64,000 nucleotides of DNA from Ascaphus truei (GCA_036426205.1 CM071568.1:39668066-39732065), one strand, 5' to 3'. Shown: positions 45,763 to 59,407, counted from the stretch's first letter. Translations and numbers: made by a program. Notes: generated from the letters alone by a model not told the origin.

Positions 45763-48296
45763 AACTAGTGTAAGGAGCACATTGAAAGCAAAACTGTTTA
45801 TCGAGACCATTGCAAACTAATCATTTGTTCCAGAATATAAATGTGGACGATGGATATTGTGTGCTTCTCTGCAAGATGAAAGCCTGTCGTGTTATATAAA
45901 TAGCTGCGTGGCAGCTACAGCACAGTTATTATAGTCTTACATTGAAAATAGGGATGTAACTTTAGGCGGACTCAACATGAGTTTTCCTTCAAAAAGGCAG
46001 AGAACTCCTCAAGGTCTTAGGTCAGGTGTAGATCAAAATGAAAAACGTCTGTAACAGAGTCCCACCACTGTGCGTCCCATGTAGGATATAATCATCCAGT
46101 CTCCACTCTGCTACGTACAGTGCTTTTTATTAAACTTTAAACAGCTCAATGGTAAAAGAGATATACACTCAGGTCCTCTTCCGACAACAATCTACTATTT
46201 ACATCTGATTGTCCTGTGTTGGACCATTGAGACTGTCTCAGCAGTCCACCAGTCTAGTGATTCTTCTGCATGTTTATAGAGTTGGTTATAAAATCCTCTA
46301 ACAAATCAGCTAAAAGAGCTTTTAAAATAAATGGCTAGTGTGACCAAGTTCATAATTACTTGCATATTTCGCACTTTACCCCAAGTCCTCCCACCTATGT
46401 CTCGATTGTTTTCCTCACCTTTTATCTCCGTGTGATCATTTCCTGCTGCCATGCGATAGATCTGTGAAGTCTCTTACTCTCCTCAAATCTCTCCCTCTTC
46501 AAGGTTCAATCTCCCATTCTACTTTCTCCCTTTGTCGTTCCCCTTGTACATCGAAAACCGTTTTTTGTATAGAGTACTTACCGTAATGTTTGAAATCACA
46601 GCTCAAGTATGTGGAGTTTACTTTGGATTTATTTCTAGAGATTATAGGACAGTCTTTCCCCCCCACCATCAAAAGAATAATGTCATTCAAATACATACAG
46701 TGTCATGTGAAGACGGCTCGAACTCTTTGTGTCACTTTGAGTTCAACCCATGTGGACCAGTTTAATACAAAGCAAAAACCATTCATCGGTGTTGACCCTA
46801 AACATTATTATAAATACTACAAATTCCAAAAAGTCAACAATTGTAAGTATATATTAAACATACATATCAGTACTAGCAACCAAAAAAATGAATTATCTCT
46901 AGTTTCTAAATTCATCACCAAGGGTAATTAGTTATAGTAGAGATGTGCAAAATTCTGAAAAATATTGCAAAATGAAAAAGTCCACAATTTTCCTTTTGCA
47001 AACCTCTTTACAACGACATATGGCCATAACTATTACTGCTATTTTCTCTGAATTTTCATTTTCTTGGCAAATCTCATGGAATTTTTGCAAACGTTCGCCA
47101 AAAACAAGTTTAAGAATATATGGAAAAAGGCAACTTCAAGACATCAACAATCTCCATTACTGACTGAGCTATCATGCTATAGCTGTGATAGCCTTCAAAC
47201 TTACCTGTTGGGGAATCGTGAGAACTTTAGTGCGCACTGTTGCACTAAGCTCTCATCGAGTTCATTTTGACTAAATAGTTCTATGAGGATAAAACACCTT
47301 GCAGCTGGGGCAGGACCTTCAAGTGAACAGACCGTATCGGTGCTATGCAATTAAGGCCTAAATCTGATGGGGAATGCTTTATAAAAGTAAAGTAGTGCTT
47401 TGTCTGGCGCAACGCAAGAGGACAGTGGTCTGCGTGGTCAGCATTTACAGTGGACATGTGTATATTATAATAGCCCGGCGTGCCTTTTTGTGATTCTCCT
47501 CAGGGTTCTTCCTGCTTCTAATAGTAGTGGACAGCTATCCACTAAGAGAGGGGGTGTTGTGTTAAATAGATAGAGAGGGGGTGTTTTGTTATCATGGAGG
47601 GGAGTATAGTGCTAAAAGGAGGGGGGAATGGTTGTGTGTTTAAAAAAAAGGGGAAGAGTTGTTGTCCTAAAATGGAGGGGTTGTGTCACTTTCCTAACCT
47701 TTCTCAACTCCCTTACCCCTTTTCACTCTTTTCTATTCCCTGTGTCACTCTGTGTACTCTTACACAAGCAATCACTCTATCAACTCAACATGTTGAAATC
47801 ATGATGTGGAAGGTCACGCCCCACAGACCAATCAGGAGACGTGACAAAGACGTGCGGCGCGCGAAACGATCGTCTATGTGACAGGCAGATAGGCGATATC
47901 ACTTGAGCATAAAACGCACATAATACAGTGGCACTCTGACATAGCCTCCGTAGGACTCCAGTAACTTTAAATGGGGTGACAGGCAGGTAGGCAGCACAAC
48001 ATAAGAGCCCACAAGCCTTAATGCGTCATCTAGCATATAACAGTACTACCATGTATTTTGAAACTGTATGGCTCGAATGAAGTACCATGAAATGTAATCA
48101 GGCCCTTGAAATGAAGCGAATTTGACATCCCTGTTACAGGGACATGTCAAGCAAACCTATCACTGGGATTGAGGTAAAATTAGATTCAAATAAAATGTAA
48201 TTCAGAAATCCATAATTTTTAATTGTTTCCTAAATCAAAAATAACTTAATTTAATATTATGCATATTAATATGTTTTACAAATTATATTACAAATA
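45763..48296. other. No gene; about 155-bp indel against copy 2
   Basis: Matches 56,953-59,407 except for an extra segment at about 46,391-46,545. The part near 46,940-47,200 is a dispersed AAAATTCTGAAAAATATTGC repeat, and 47,500-47,900 contains GGAGGGGTGTGTCAC-type low complexity. Confidence 0.5.
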
Positions 48297-49199
48297 TGCT
48301 CACCCCGTTATAGAGCGGGTCATCGGGGGCCACCTGATACGACACACGTATAACCGGTCGCGCAATTTAAAAACAAAATGGTCGCTGTCGTGCCCGATCG
48401 GGAGGAGGAGGTAGGAGGGGGGAAGAGGTGGAGTAGGCCGGCAGCCCTACATGTTCCCTAGAGCCACTGTAATTGTCCCAGCATTCCCAGCACCCCCTCA
48501 GCAGCTTCGCACCATCCAACACACAATCACCCGCACCAATCCCCAGCCTCACACGAAATAACCCCCTAGGCCTCGCAACAATCCCCGGGCCTCGCACCGC
48601 CCCTGCCCCCAGCCTTGACCTATCCCCCGACACAATCCCCAGCCTCGCACTGTTCCCCCCCCAGCCCCGCGCCAATTCCCTTGCGCCGATCCCCGCACCA
48701 AGCCCCAGCCATCGCAGACGTTCCCCCCCGAGCCTCGCACCGATCCCTGCATCAGCCTATGATGCCTAGCAGTTGACAACCAAAGGTAGGGGGGGGGGTG
48801 CTCTGACACCAAAGGTGGGGGGGCTGTGAGGGTGCTGCAGTGGTAAGCATATGCAGTGTGCTGTAAGCATATGCAGTGTGCTGTGAGTGTGTGATTGCAC
48901 GTGTGAGTGTATGCAGTGTGAGTGTGCAGTGGTGCAGTGTGCTGTGAGCGTGGGTTTGCGTGTGCTGCTGTGCCAACGTGTGCTGTGAGTTTGCACATGT
49001 GCTGTGAGTGTGTGCAGTGTGATGTAGTGTGTGTTGTGCAGTGATTGTGTGTGCAGTGAGTGTGTGCAGGTGTGAAAAAAAAAAAACAAACAAAAATAAC
49101 CTTTTTTTTTTTTTTTTTTTAAATTCGAGGTCCTCCACGTCAAACCGCGTTATAAACGGATCTGCGGATTAGCGCTCACACTATAACGGGGTTGAGCTG
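48297..49199. mobile_element. MITE in copy 1
   Basis: Equivalent to 59,408-60,322. Indels blur the left terminal repeat (GCTCACCCCGTTATAG), and the tandem array is shorter. Confidence 0.7.
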
Positions 49200-50009
49200 T
49201 ATATGAATTGCAGTTTGAAGGAAGGAAATCCCAGACCTCCTCCATACAAGAGTAAAAATAGATTTTTTAACACATATGGCAATCATGAATTACGAGCAAT
49301 GTTTTTGACCTTAGTATGAGAAAGGGACCGCGTGAGGTCAGGACCTTGTACTGGATTAAGTGACTGCCAATGTGTTAAATAAATCTTATTTTTGGGCGGT
49401 ACTGAGGTGTGCAGATTTTCTTAACACTGCCTCGTGTAATGGGATACATTGTGCTGTTTCAGCAGCACCAACAGTCCAGCTTACGATATCAGAGTAATAC
49501 CAGGAGTATGCATCCTCCCTTGGAATTCCTCTGGCACATCGGCTGAACATACCTTTGTATGTGTGCTGTGTTCACTACAGTCCTGTCTGCTGTCTGTGTC
49601 TTGCCGGTCTTTGCCTTGTCCAGAGTACCTGACCCTCATTTGCTTTGGATTCCGACTCTCCACCACTGGCCGGCTTACCAACGATGATCCAACCTCTCAG
49701 CTCCTGACCCCGGTTTACCCACGACGATCCACACCTCTCCAATCCGACCTTAGCTAACAGTACCTGAACGATCTGTCCTTCCACATCCAGACCTCGGCAA
49801 GTATCATGACTATCCTGATTTCCTACCCCGTACGCGCTACTTCGACCAATCTACACTCAGATGCGCCCAGCGCGGTGGGTTGGTGTTTATCTAATCCCCA
49901 CCTCGGGACCGCGTGTCATGCCTTGTGTGTGGTGAGCATGATTCAGTTTGTAGTGTGCTTAAACCGATTTCCCTTTTTTCATTTCTGGCTTGCAGCTGAC
50001 GGTGCTACC
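49200..50009. other. No gene recognised (copy 1)
   Basis: Equivalent to 60,323-61,093. See that entry. Confidence 0.4.
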
Positions 50010-51706
50010 ACCCGGACCTTGTCAGTCCCGATCCTAGCTGCACCGAGCCCTTCATTGGCTTGTGTGGTCCAGCGCTTGCGGGTATTGGCAAACTCAGTCT
50101 CATAGCGCAGCTGTGAGGCCGGTCACCTTGACGGACAGACACCTCCTCCTTGGCGAGCTGTATCTGGCATCAGAAACTGTAGTGTAGTCTCAATTTGATC
50201 CTGCAAGTCTCCTCTCAGGGCCTTCACTCTTCCCAGTGTTTGCTCTGGGTTTGCATCAGAGCCTCCTTAATATTTTGGAGTTCTACAGTTTTGTCGCTGG
50301 AGGATCGCTGCTTTGTTCTGTTCTTCACGCCTCTTCTCGGGTGTATAAACTTTGGGAATAGAGCCGGCTCTTTCTCACGTTTCGTGGACTTTCTCCCACT
50401 CCTCTCATACAGAGTACCTGGCATCTAAGTTCCCTTAGTATGTTCTGGTGACATCAGTGTTGCAACTTCAGCTCTCATACTGCTGTGACATACTGTGACT
50501 CAGCCTTTCCGATAGCACTGTACTGCTTAGCAGCCTGGACATTGTTTCCGTAGAACTAGCTGCTTCCTCGGCATCTGTCTGTTTCTCCTGGCCTATTGTC
50601 AGACTTGCATCCAGCTCTTACGATGGCTCTGCCGTAGTGCCATGCTTTTGTGTGCTGCTCCAGGGAGACAATCTTTTCGCAGCATCTCTCTGCATGTCTG
50701 AAGTGTTCGCACTTGGAACTTTTCCTGGATCAATGATTTCTTCACTTTTCTAATGGTTAGCTTCTTATCTCCTTCATGACCTGGTCGTCAAGTCAGAATT
50801 TTTCTGTCTCAGATTTGTATTGCTCTTTTATAGTCTCTAATGTATCAGGATCTCTTCCTCAGCACCTTCAATGCACCGCACTCACTCCTATGCTGAGAGA
50901 TGAACCTCATGGCTGTGAGGTTCTAGCTCTGTGCGGCTGCGTGAGGTGGTCATCTTTTTGGGAGACTATAAGCTCTTTATTTAATTGTTCACCGGAACAA
51001 GATCCAACTCATGTACTGGTAGGTTGCAGAGGATTTTCAGCGGGGTTCCCTTCTGCATACCCAGGGGCCATTTCTAAAATTTTCTATAGTTTCTGTGGAA
51101 GCAACCTACCAGCCTCTCTTCTTTTTTGGGGTAGATTCTGAAATCAACCGCACTGGGCCACATATTCTTTCTCTTTTCATCAGTGGTAATAATGTATCAT
51201 TTATTCAAACAATCTTCTGCATTTCCTTGGGATCACAGCATTTTGGTTGCTGCGGCTGTGTCTTGGTTCGCTGGAAAAAAAATATTCTCTAATGATGCTG
51301 GGGCTGTCCTTTCTGGGGCCCATATCAGGCGTACTCTTGTCATCATCAAGGGGCAGGTTGGTGTGACCAGGCTCTTTACACACAAACACATAGTCAGTTC
51401 CTTTTGCGGGGCACACAGGGGAGCTCCTTCCAAAGGACACTGCTTCGGTGGCCAGGCATATTACACAGAAAACACTATAGTCTGCCATTTTTTGCCTCCA
51501 GGCATATTCTTCACATTGACCCTTGGAGGCAATATTTCCTCAATACTTCATATCTTTACTGGTATCATGTAAGACAACTGGTCAACACAGTGGGACAGAC
51601 TTTGCTTGAGAAATTGTTTTTCAATTCAGTTGGGTGGCCATTAAAATCCCCCACATTTATTTTCAAACCACAGTTCCATGTTCAGTGCCTTTTGGACTGC
51701 CCGCAT
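50010..51706 (-). pseudogene. Copy 1 of the zinc-knuckle/coiled-coil gene, frame destroyed
   Basis: Nucleotide-level copy of 61,094-62,895. Frequent single-base losses break all three coding segments. The CCHC region, the myosin-like part and the lamin-like part can each be found in pieces in different frames. Treat copy 2 as the readable version. Confidence 0.7.
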
Positions 51707-51720
51707 TAAACTCTACCAAT

Positions 51721-52390
51721 TGTGATGCCCCAACCACATGCAGTCTCTTTTTATCCCCAATTTAAGGCGGAAAAAATGGTTGTTCTATATGGGGTTTATT
51801 TACAGGGATTAAATCATAAATCAACGGACCACCGTCACTTTAGTCCAAACAAAACATAAAAAGAACACCTTTACCTATAGGGAAATCTAACTACACGTCT
51901 AGCTTTTGCCTTCACTAGTTGGATGGCCAGCTAGGCTGGTCCCCACCCCCCTAAACATGCCCTGGATATGAACAATGTATACAGTCTCTGCACACAATAA
52001 TAAAGTGTTTGTTATAGTGTTCTAGTTCTTTGGAGCCGAGTCCCTGCTTCAGCACGGTCTCTCGTCATCCTTCTAGGGGAATTCGGCCCACGGGAGCTCA
52101 GAGAAACATCTCCTCTCGTAAATGCACCAACGACCGGACATCCCCGCTCAGCACGTCTGTCATTTCCTTCCTAGGGGAACTCGGACCCGCATGGGAGCTC
52201 AAAGAACCTCTCCTCTGGGTCACTCTCATTCGTGTCCCCATCTCTGGGGAAAGGAGTGTCAGTCACTCAGTCGAGCAGTTATCGTATCTTTTTTTTACAA
52301 CACTTCACCGTTCATCAGGAGGGCAAGCCTGATAATTAGTTTTCAGATGAACTAAGCTAAGCTATAGGAGGAATTAACACTTTGACTGGA
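51721..52390 (-). mobile_element. LTR upstream of the broken gene, copy 1
   Basis: It begins TGTGATGCCC (plus strand), 15 bases beyond the gene's ATG, as in copy 2. The far end is approximate. Confidence 0.55.
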
Positions 52391-52504
52391 GCTGACAACC
52401 TCCTGCTGCCCTCTTCCAGCCTAGCAGAACAGTGATGTACTCACACATACTAACAATGTAATGGTAACCTACCGCCTAAAAATATTGCCAAAGCAGTATA
52501 AACA

Positions 52505-52550
52505 ACCTCAACGATTGATTACCTATCAGGTTGGAAACATGTCTGTGAGT
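52505..52550 (+). ncRNA. Hammerhead core, copy C, corrupted
   Basis: Position-equivalent of 63,700-63,742. GAAACATGTCTGTGAG is intact, but CTGATGA reads CGATTGA and stem II has lost bases. These are probably sequencing errors, not evolution. Confidence 0.45.
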
Positions 52551-52823
52551 GGTTCGTGACTTGCTTTTCTAGTCCCATGCGTGCTTAAAAAGCTTTTGTG
52601 AAACGGTATGCATCTGCTAAATGGTCTGACATTTGATGGTATGTTATGTTAGGCCAAAAGGTAACCCAGGGCTTGATGTACTCATTGGCGTCATTTCCCA
52701 GAATCCCCGTGCTGCAGTGGAGAAGCATGTAGGTGCTAGGTGTGATACTGGGTTGAAGGTCAGGGGTGGGCAGACCTATACTTTGATATATGATTGTAAG
52801 TTGTATGTACTGTTACTGTCCAA

Positions 52824-53469
52824 AGAGCTTTAAAACTTTGTTTGTGCTGAGAATTATGAGGAAGAAAGTGACGTATCTAAGGTCACCAGGAGATAACACT
52901 GAACAGGAACAGTTCTCTTGCACAACACATAAGATAAATCAACGATCTCACCTACACCTGTTAGCAGAATATCATCACACTCCAGCATTGATTGCAGGAT
53001 TTTCCCACTGGAGTATAGTAGCAGGCGATAGGTATGCCAGGGCTACAGCTTAACGTATTCCAGACTAGTTACCAGGAACATAGCAAGAGGTCACTCTTCA
53101 GCAGTCAGGCGCTAAGAGCTCTACCCCCCTTACTTCCTCTCCCATCCCCACCGTCCGCCTCCGTTGTTTCCCGTGCTACTCTTCTGCTCTCTGCCCCGTT
53201 GCCCGCCCCTCCTCCCCCCCCCGTCTTCTCTCTTGCATCTTATCTGCTGCACCTATTTCATTTCGCCTCCTTCCACATCGGGTCTTTCGCTATTATTTTT
53301 CTCCTTTTCCCACTCTGCCGTCCCATCTTCTGGCTTCGCTTATCCCATAAGTATTCAATAGAACATATTTACCAGGCCAAAGTCCAGCAAAAAGAGAGAG
53401 CACACTGTGTAGTATAATCCAAACGTCTTGTATTAGAACAAAAAATACAATGTTTCGGTCCCACAGAGA
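52824..53469. other. Spacer between the two duplicated copies
   Basis: About 650 bases beyond the last position that can be compared with copy 2, because the window ends. It has a C/T-rich part (53,130-53,340) and a CCAAAGTCCAGC...GTTTCGGTCCC end that looks like dispersed repeat. No gene was recognised. Confidence 0.5.
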
Positions 53470-53479
53470 GACATTCCTG

Positions 53480-54152
53480 AAGAAGTGTGAGCATGCGCAC
53501 GAAACGCGTAGGGAATTTTAGTTGATCTGACGGAGCGACGAGAGGTGCGTGGCAGACGTGAGCCGGAGGCGGAAGAAGAGTCCAATCCTTAGGCCCGCCC
53601 TACAGTGACGGCGTACCCGCCCTTGAGACGCAGGGAGCCCCAGGAGTACATCCAGGAAACGCTGCACTGTGTGATCGGAGGGAGAGACACTTCATTCCAG
53701 CACTGACTTTCACTGCCTCCTTGCATCTACATTCCGTGGGGAGTAGGGTCCTGGTTTTAGACCTTGCGGAACGGCGGTCTCCCAGTCATTCTGCATATTC
53801 ACCATTTTAGTTGTTTTATCTCTTATTAAATCAATCTTTTTTAATTTCAGCCTTGCTATTGTTTGTCTTAATTGTTGAGTGGTGTCTTGTTTTTGTATTG
53901 TTTGTTTTCAGTGGTCTGTTTGTACTTTATGTGTGTCAGTCTTAGTGTTAGTATTTGTTGGCATATTGCACTATATTTTTCTTGTGTTTTTTTCCACATA
54001 TCACGAACTCCACGGTGGAAGTGACATCTGACCATCTGGCTCTTGAGGATCAGAGGGGTCTATAATAGTGGGACATTTTTCCTCCACTTTTGGACTTCCA
54101 ATTCACGTTTGGACTTGTAAGGCGCCGGTTTCTTCTTTTTTGTGTGTACTCA
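53480..54152 (+). repeat. Repeat unit with GAAACGCG stem motif, third copy
   Basis: The same unit as 42,400-43,045 and reversed 41,691-42,358. It starts with CTGAAGAAGTGTG..CGCACGAAACGCGTA, a hammerhead-like arrangement with one extra A after the CTGAAGA core and poor stem I. Confidence 0.6.
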
Positions 54153-54169
54153 ATATTAAATAATACTAG

Positions 54170-55079
54170 TGTAGCCCTGTTTCCCCCACTCTATGGGAGA
54201 TGTGGTGGCACTGGGTGAATTTGGTGCGTTACCTGCGGCTCACAGAAGGCCTGAACCTCCACTGCTGGGAGCCTGAGGTGTACCTGGATCATCTGGAGAC
54301 AGCGCCTCCACCCGTGAGGGATCCTTTCAGTGTGGGATAACCCTGTCACAGGACACAATGTAGGAAATACACACTGGTATGGTATAACAAGTCAGCGAAG
54401 GCATCTGCCTCCACGTGGGGTGGAATCCGGCAGGAGTGTCCCACGGTGATGAGAGTCTCTAGCCTTGCGGTGGTAGTCCAGTCCCAGACCACAGGCTGCA
54501 ACTGCTGCGCGGCGTTCTGCTGTGCCCCTGACACTAATGATGCTAAGTAGGGCAGTGTCCCTGTCTAAGGGGCCTTTCCCTATAGCAGCCACAAGCTATG
54601 TGGGAGTCGAGGCCTAGCTGGGGCCTAACGGGGTTTCTGGCCTAGTGCAGGGATCTACACCCTTACCCTCTTATGTCCCAGCTCCGACTGGTGTGGTCCC
54701 AGACGCACCAAAAGTATCTATTCTGGCCGCAGGGGATTGCTGCAGCCCGATTGGCTGTTTTGCGCCATGTGATCTAGCAGCCCCGGTGGCTGCTGGGTGT
54801 TGTAGTCCCTGCGGAGCACCTTTCTGTAATGGCCGCCACTATCTGGCCGCCGCATGTGCGGGGGGTACCAAGATGGCCTCCGAAGCTATTGGGCCATTGC
54901 GCATGCGCGAACATATTTCGCATGTGCGCGCATTTCAAGTTGATGGCCCCCACTAGCCGGGTGCGCCATGGACCTCCGGCGACTCGGCCCCTGCACTTGC
55001 CGAGCGCACCCTGCACGTCCGCTGCCACATCGGGAGGTAGGGGGCCAAGGGGGATGCCCAAAGGGGAGACCTGGCCACA
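54170..55079 (-). mobile_element. Solo LTR, 910 bp
   Basis: TGTAGCCCTG to CTGGCCACA. The flanking tetramers CTAG and TTAG match at three of four bases. It contains the 11-mer at 54,300, CpG-rich blocks such as GCGCATGCGCGAAC, and CCAAGATGGC. The related LTRs at 12,416 and 40,407 are in the opposite orientation. Confidence 0.75.
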
Positions 55080-56634
55080 TTAGTAATATAATAAACACGT
55101 GCAAAATTGTGCAAAAGGTAAATTGATTAAATCTAGTATTTGTGAATATGTGCAAGCACACATTTAGCATATACTGTACCACTAAAAAACATGCAAATCG
55201 CTCCTAGTACATACAAAAACAAAACATTTAATCATTAGTAAATACTTAATTATTGCACATGTACCGTAGAGGATGCTAACAGATAATACCAAGGAGAATG
55301 ATTTCAATGTAGTCAGAGAAGCTTATGCAGGATCAACCAGATCCAAAAATTATGAACCAGCATCAGAGAAGCGCATTCTACGTAGAAGATGCACAATTTA
55401 ATAACAGCAATAGGCTGCTTAAAGAGGTAAAAATAATAAAACAACTCTGTTACAATACTGACAACAATGAGCCACTCTTAACCCAGATGCATCTATTGGC
55501 TGGATAGGAGGGGGTTTGTATGGGAATGTACGAATAATATTCCTCACAGAAGTCCACAAATACTGTATATAGTTTAATGTGGCCTCTCTCCCAAAAGGCC
55601 ACTAGATCTTAGCACAGTGAGGTACTATTGTGTAAATGCCTCTAGGGTGGGACTCCAATGAAGTCAATGAATTAGTCTCACTAATTAGCATTGACCATAT
55701 AAGTTATAAGCATATAACTCTCCTTGTTTTAACCACTTGTATCCCATACTGGAAGCAATTTCAGCTTATTAGCGATATACTGTAGCAAATCGCAAGTTGT
55801 AGGTGGTGGAGGGGCAAAACACAGTGTCCTGAGAGACTTTGCCTGCAGGGGCCAATCAGTTGTACTCACATATGCGGGACGTTTGGCTATTTCTCCACAA
55901 GAGGTACAACTCCACACGAGCTGATGAGCCTGTGATCAAGCTGCTTTTGCAGAAATTCAGCACAGATATGGCACAGCTTCCTTCCTTGCTGTATGGAAGC
56001 AGGAGTGTTTTTTGCACGCTAGAGAATCACTATCAGCCTGTAGGCTAAAAAAGCTCCAAAAAATCTGTCCCAGCCGGTGTCATCACTCCAGATGACTGGG
56101 TTGGAACAGTAAATATTAAATATAATAATAGTAGGTGGATGCAAAAGGAAAACACATTTTATTAGAGCATCTCTGATAAAGATGATGCTGTACAGAAACA
56201 TTGTTTTTTTATTATTTAATGCTATAATAGGTTTTACTTTGCTTTTGTATCCCCTGTCAGCCCTAGTATTATTATCTTAAGATACTAGATAAAATGTCAG
56301 ATGTGCACTACATTTAAATCATAATGGGAGAAAATAAATATTTTGTTTTAATAATAATTTGTTTATAGCATATTTTCCACAGTAAATGCTTCCGATAGGC
56401 ATTGAAACTTCTAGAGCAAACCACTCAAAGCTGGACTTTAGAATGTTTATATTTCATTTCAGCTGCTTGGCAATGGACATATTGTGCCAAGAAGTAAATC
56501 TTGTTCCAATAAAAGTAATTACAATATAATCCTCCCCATTATTACAAAATTGCCTTCATAAAGTACATGCGCAACAGAGATACTGTCCGGTAATGCAGGT
56601 TGCTATTGTTATTGGCTGGCACCAATAACTAGTG
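55080..56634. other. No gene recognised (copy 2)
   Basis: AT-rich, with no domains. Conserved between the duplicated copies only because they are duplicates. Confidence 0.5.
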
Positions 56635-56952
56635 CAGTGGTGCGCAAACTGGGGGGCGCGCCCCAGGGGCACGAGACTGACTGCAGGGGGCGCGGGGTTT
56701 ACACAGGTCCCGGGCGCATCCCGAAGGAACTTAAATCAAGTGCCGGGGAAGAGGCGAAGGCCTCTGTAAACCTCACTTACCTTGGCTCCGGCGGCTTCTT
56801 AGACGCGTCGCCATGGCAACCTTAGGGTAATGTGACATCACATTGCCATGGCAACGTGACGTCATGACGCGGAAACGAGGTAAGTCGGGGTGGGTGCGGA
56901 AAGAGGGGAGCTGCCGGCAGGGGGGCGCAGGGAAAAAGTTTGCGCTCCCCTT
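56635..56952. mobile_element. hAT-like MITE, 318 bp, TSD AACTAGTG
   Basis: It begins CAGTGGTGCGCAAACTGGGG and ends AAAAGTTTGCGCTCCCCTT. The inner terminal repeat GTGCGCAAACT pairs with AGTTTGCGC. The 8-bp duplication AACTAGTG is perfect (56,627-56,634 and 56,953-56,960). CAGTGGTGCGC is typical of Charlie/hAT ends. The right tip has decayed. No transposase. Confidence 0.8.
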
Positions 56953-59407
56953 AACTAGTGTAAGTAGCACATTGAAAGCAAAACTGTTTTATCGAGACCA
57001 TTGCAAAACTAATCATTTGTTTCCAGAATATAAATGTGGACGATGGATTCATTTGTAGTGCTTCTCTGCAAGATGAAAGCCTGTCGTGTTTATATAAATA
57101 GTGCGCTGGCAGCTTCACAGCACAGTTATTATAGTCTTACATTGAAAATAGGGATGTAACTATTAGGCGGACTCAACATGAGTTTTCCTTCAAAAAGGCA
57201 GTAGAACTCATCAAGGTCTTTAGGTCAGGTTGTAGATCAAAATGAAAAACGTCTGTAACAGTTCCCACCACTGTGCGTCCCATGTAGGATATAATCATCC
57301 AGTCTCCACTGCTACAGTATCAGTGCTTTTTATTAACCCTTTAAACAGCTCAAATGGTAAAAGAGATGATACACCTTCAGGTCCTCTTTACCGACAACAA
57401 ATCTACTATTTACTATTTCATGGATTGCTCCTGTGTTTGGACCATTGAGACTGTCTCGCAGTCCCCAGTCTCAGTGATATTCTTCTGCATGTTTTATAGA
57501 GTCTGGTTATGTAAACATCCTCTAACAAATCAGCTAAAGAGAGCTTAAAATAAATAGTGCTAGTGTGCCAAGTTCATAATTACTTGCATATTTAGCACTT
57601 TACCCAAGTCCTCACCATGTACATCGAAAACCGTTTTTTGTAGTACTTACCGTAATTGTTTTGAAATCACAGCTTCCAAGTATTGTAGGATGTTTACATT
57701 TTTGGGATTTATTTTCTAGAGATTATTAGACAAGTCTTTCCCCCCCCACCATCAAAAGAAAATGTCATTCAATACATACAGTGTCATGTTAAGACAGGCT
57801 CGAACTCTTTGTGTCCTTTGAGTTCACCCTTTGGCCAGTTAATACAAAGCCAAAACATTTCATCCGGTGTCTGACCCTAAACATATATTATAAATACTAA
57901 ATCAACAATAAAGTCCATACAGTATTGTAGATATTATACACTACAATACAGTACATAGCAACCCAAAAAATGAATTAATACTTCTAGTTCTAAATTCATC
58001 ACCAAAGGGTAATTAGTAGTAGAGATGTGCAAAATTCTGAAAAATATTGCAAAATGAAAAAGTCCACAATTTCCTTTTGCAAACCTTTAAACGTACATAT
58101 GGCCCATAATATACTGCTATTTTCTCTGAATTTTGCCTTTTCTTGGCAAATCTCATGGCAAATTTTTGCAAACGTTCGCAAAAAGCAAAGTTTAAGAATA
58201 TATGGAAAAAGGCAACTTTCAAGACATCAACACATCTCACATTCACTGACTGAGCTATCTATGCTATAGCTGTGATAGCCTTAAAACCTGACCTGTTGGG
58301 GAATCTTGAGAACTTTAGTTGCGCACCCCTGTTGCAATCTAAGATCTCTCATCGAGGTTCATTTTGACTAAATAGTTCTATGAGATAAAACACCTTGCAG
58401 CTGTGGAAGGCACCTTCAAGTGAACAGACCGTATGGTGCTATGCAATTAAGGCCTAAATCTTATGGAGGAATGCTTTATAAAAGTAAAAGTAGTGCTTTT
58501 GTCTGGCCCGCAGAGCAGGATCAGTGGTCCTGCGTGGGTCAGCATTTACCTGTGCGACACTGCTGTATATTATAATAGCCCGGCTTGCCTTTTTGTGATT
58601 CTCCTCCATGTGGTTCTTCCTGCTTCTAATAGTCAGTGGACACTGCTATCCAATAAGAGAGGGGTGTTGTGTTAAAATAGAGAGGGGGTGTTCTGTTATC
58701 AATGGAGGGGAGTATTGTGCTAAAACGGAGGGGGGAATGGTGTGTTAAAAACAGGGGAAGAGTGTTGTCCTAAAATGGAGGGGTGTGTCACTTTCCCTTA
58801 CCTCTTCTCACTCTCCCTTACCCCTCTTTTCACTCTTTCTATTCCCTGTGTCACTCTGTGTCACTCTACACAAGCAATCACTCTATCAACTCACATGTAT
58901 GAAAATCATGATGTGGAAGGTCACGCCCCACAGCCAATCAGGAGACGTGACAAAGCGTGCGGGCGCGCGAAACGATCGTCTGCTGACAGGCAGATAGGCG
59001 ATATCACTCTGAGCATAAAACGCCACATAATACAGTTAGCCTCTGACATAGCCTCCGTAGGACTCCAGTAACTTTAACTGGGGCTGACAGGCAGGTAGGC
59101 AGCACAACTAAGAGCACACAAGCCTTAATGCTGTCATCTAGCATATAACAGTACTACCATGTATTTTGAAACTGTATGGCTCGAATGAAGTACAATGAAA
59201 TGTAATCAGGCCCTTGAAATGAAGCGAATTTGACATCCCTGTTTACAGGGTACATGTCAAGCAACCTATCACCTGGGATTGAAGGTAAATTAGATTCAAA
59301 TAAAATGTAATTCAGAATCCATAATTTTAATTGTTTCCTAAATCAAAAATAACTTAATTTAATATTATGCATATTAATATATTTTAACAATATTAATATT
59401 ACAAATA
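56953..59407. other. No gene recognised (copy 2)
   Basis: Includes the dispersed repeat near 58,025-58,250 and a GGAGGGGTGTGTCAC low-complexity part at 58,660-58,870. A GCGTGCGGGCGCGCGAAAC stem motif lies at about 58,957. Confidence 0.45.

Larger units (their letters stand above)
42399..52823. repeat. Direct duplication, copy 1 (indel-rich)
   Basis: Collinear with 53,470-64,000. Differences are mostly one-base losses, often in homopolymers, scattered through every element. Reading frames that are open in copy 2 (lamin-like and myosin-like parts) are broken here. It also has about 155 extra bases at 46,391-46,545. Confidence 0.9.

Noticed and set aside
48752..49143. His/Thr/Ser-rich frames on the minus strand
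   Set aside because: Products of the GTGTGTGCAGTG-type array in a MITE; the same happens at 59,877-60,221.
58957..58983. GCGTGCGGGCGCGCGAAAC stem with GATCGTC as a hammerhead
   Set aside because: The CTGANGA box reads TGACAAA and no stem I partner is visible; at best a decayed relative.
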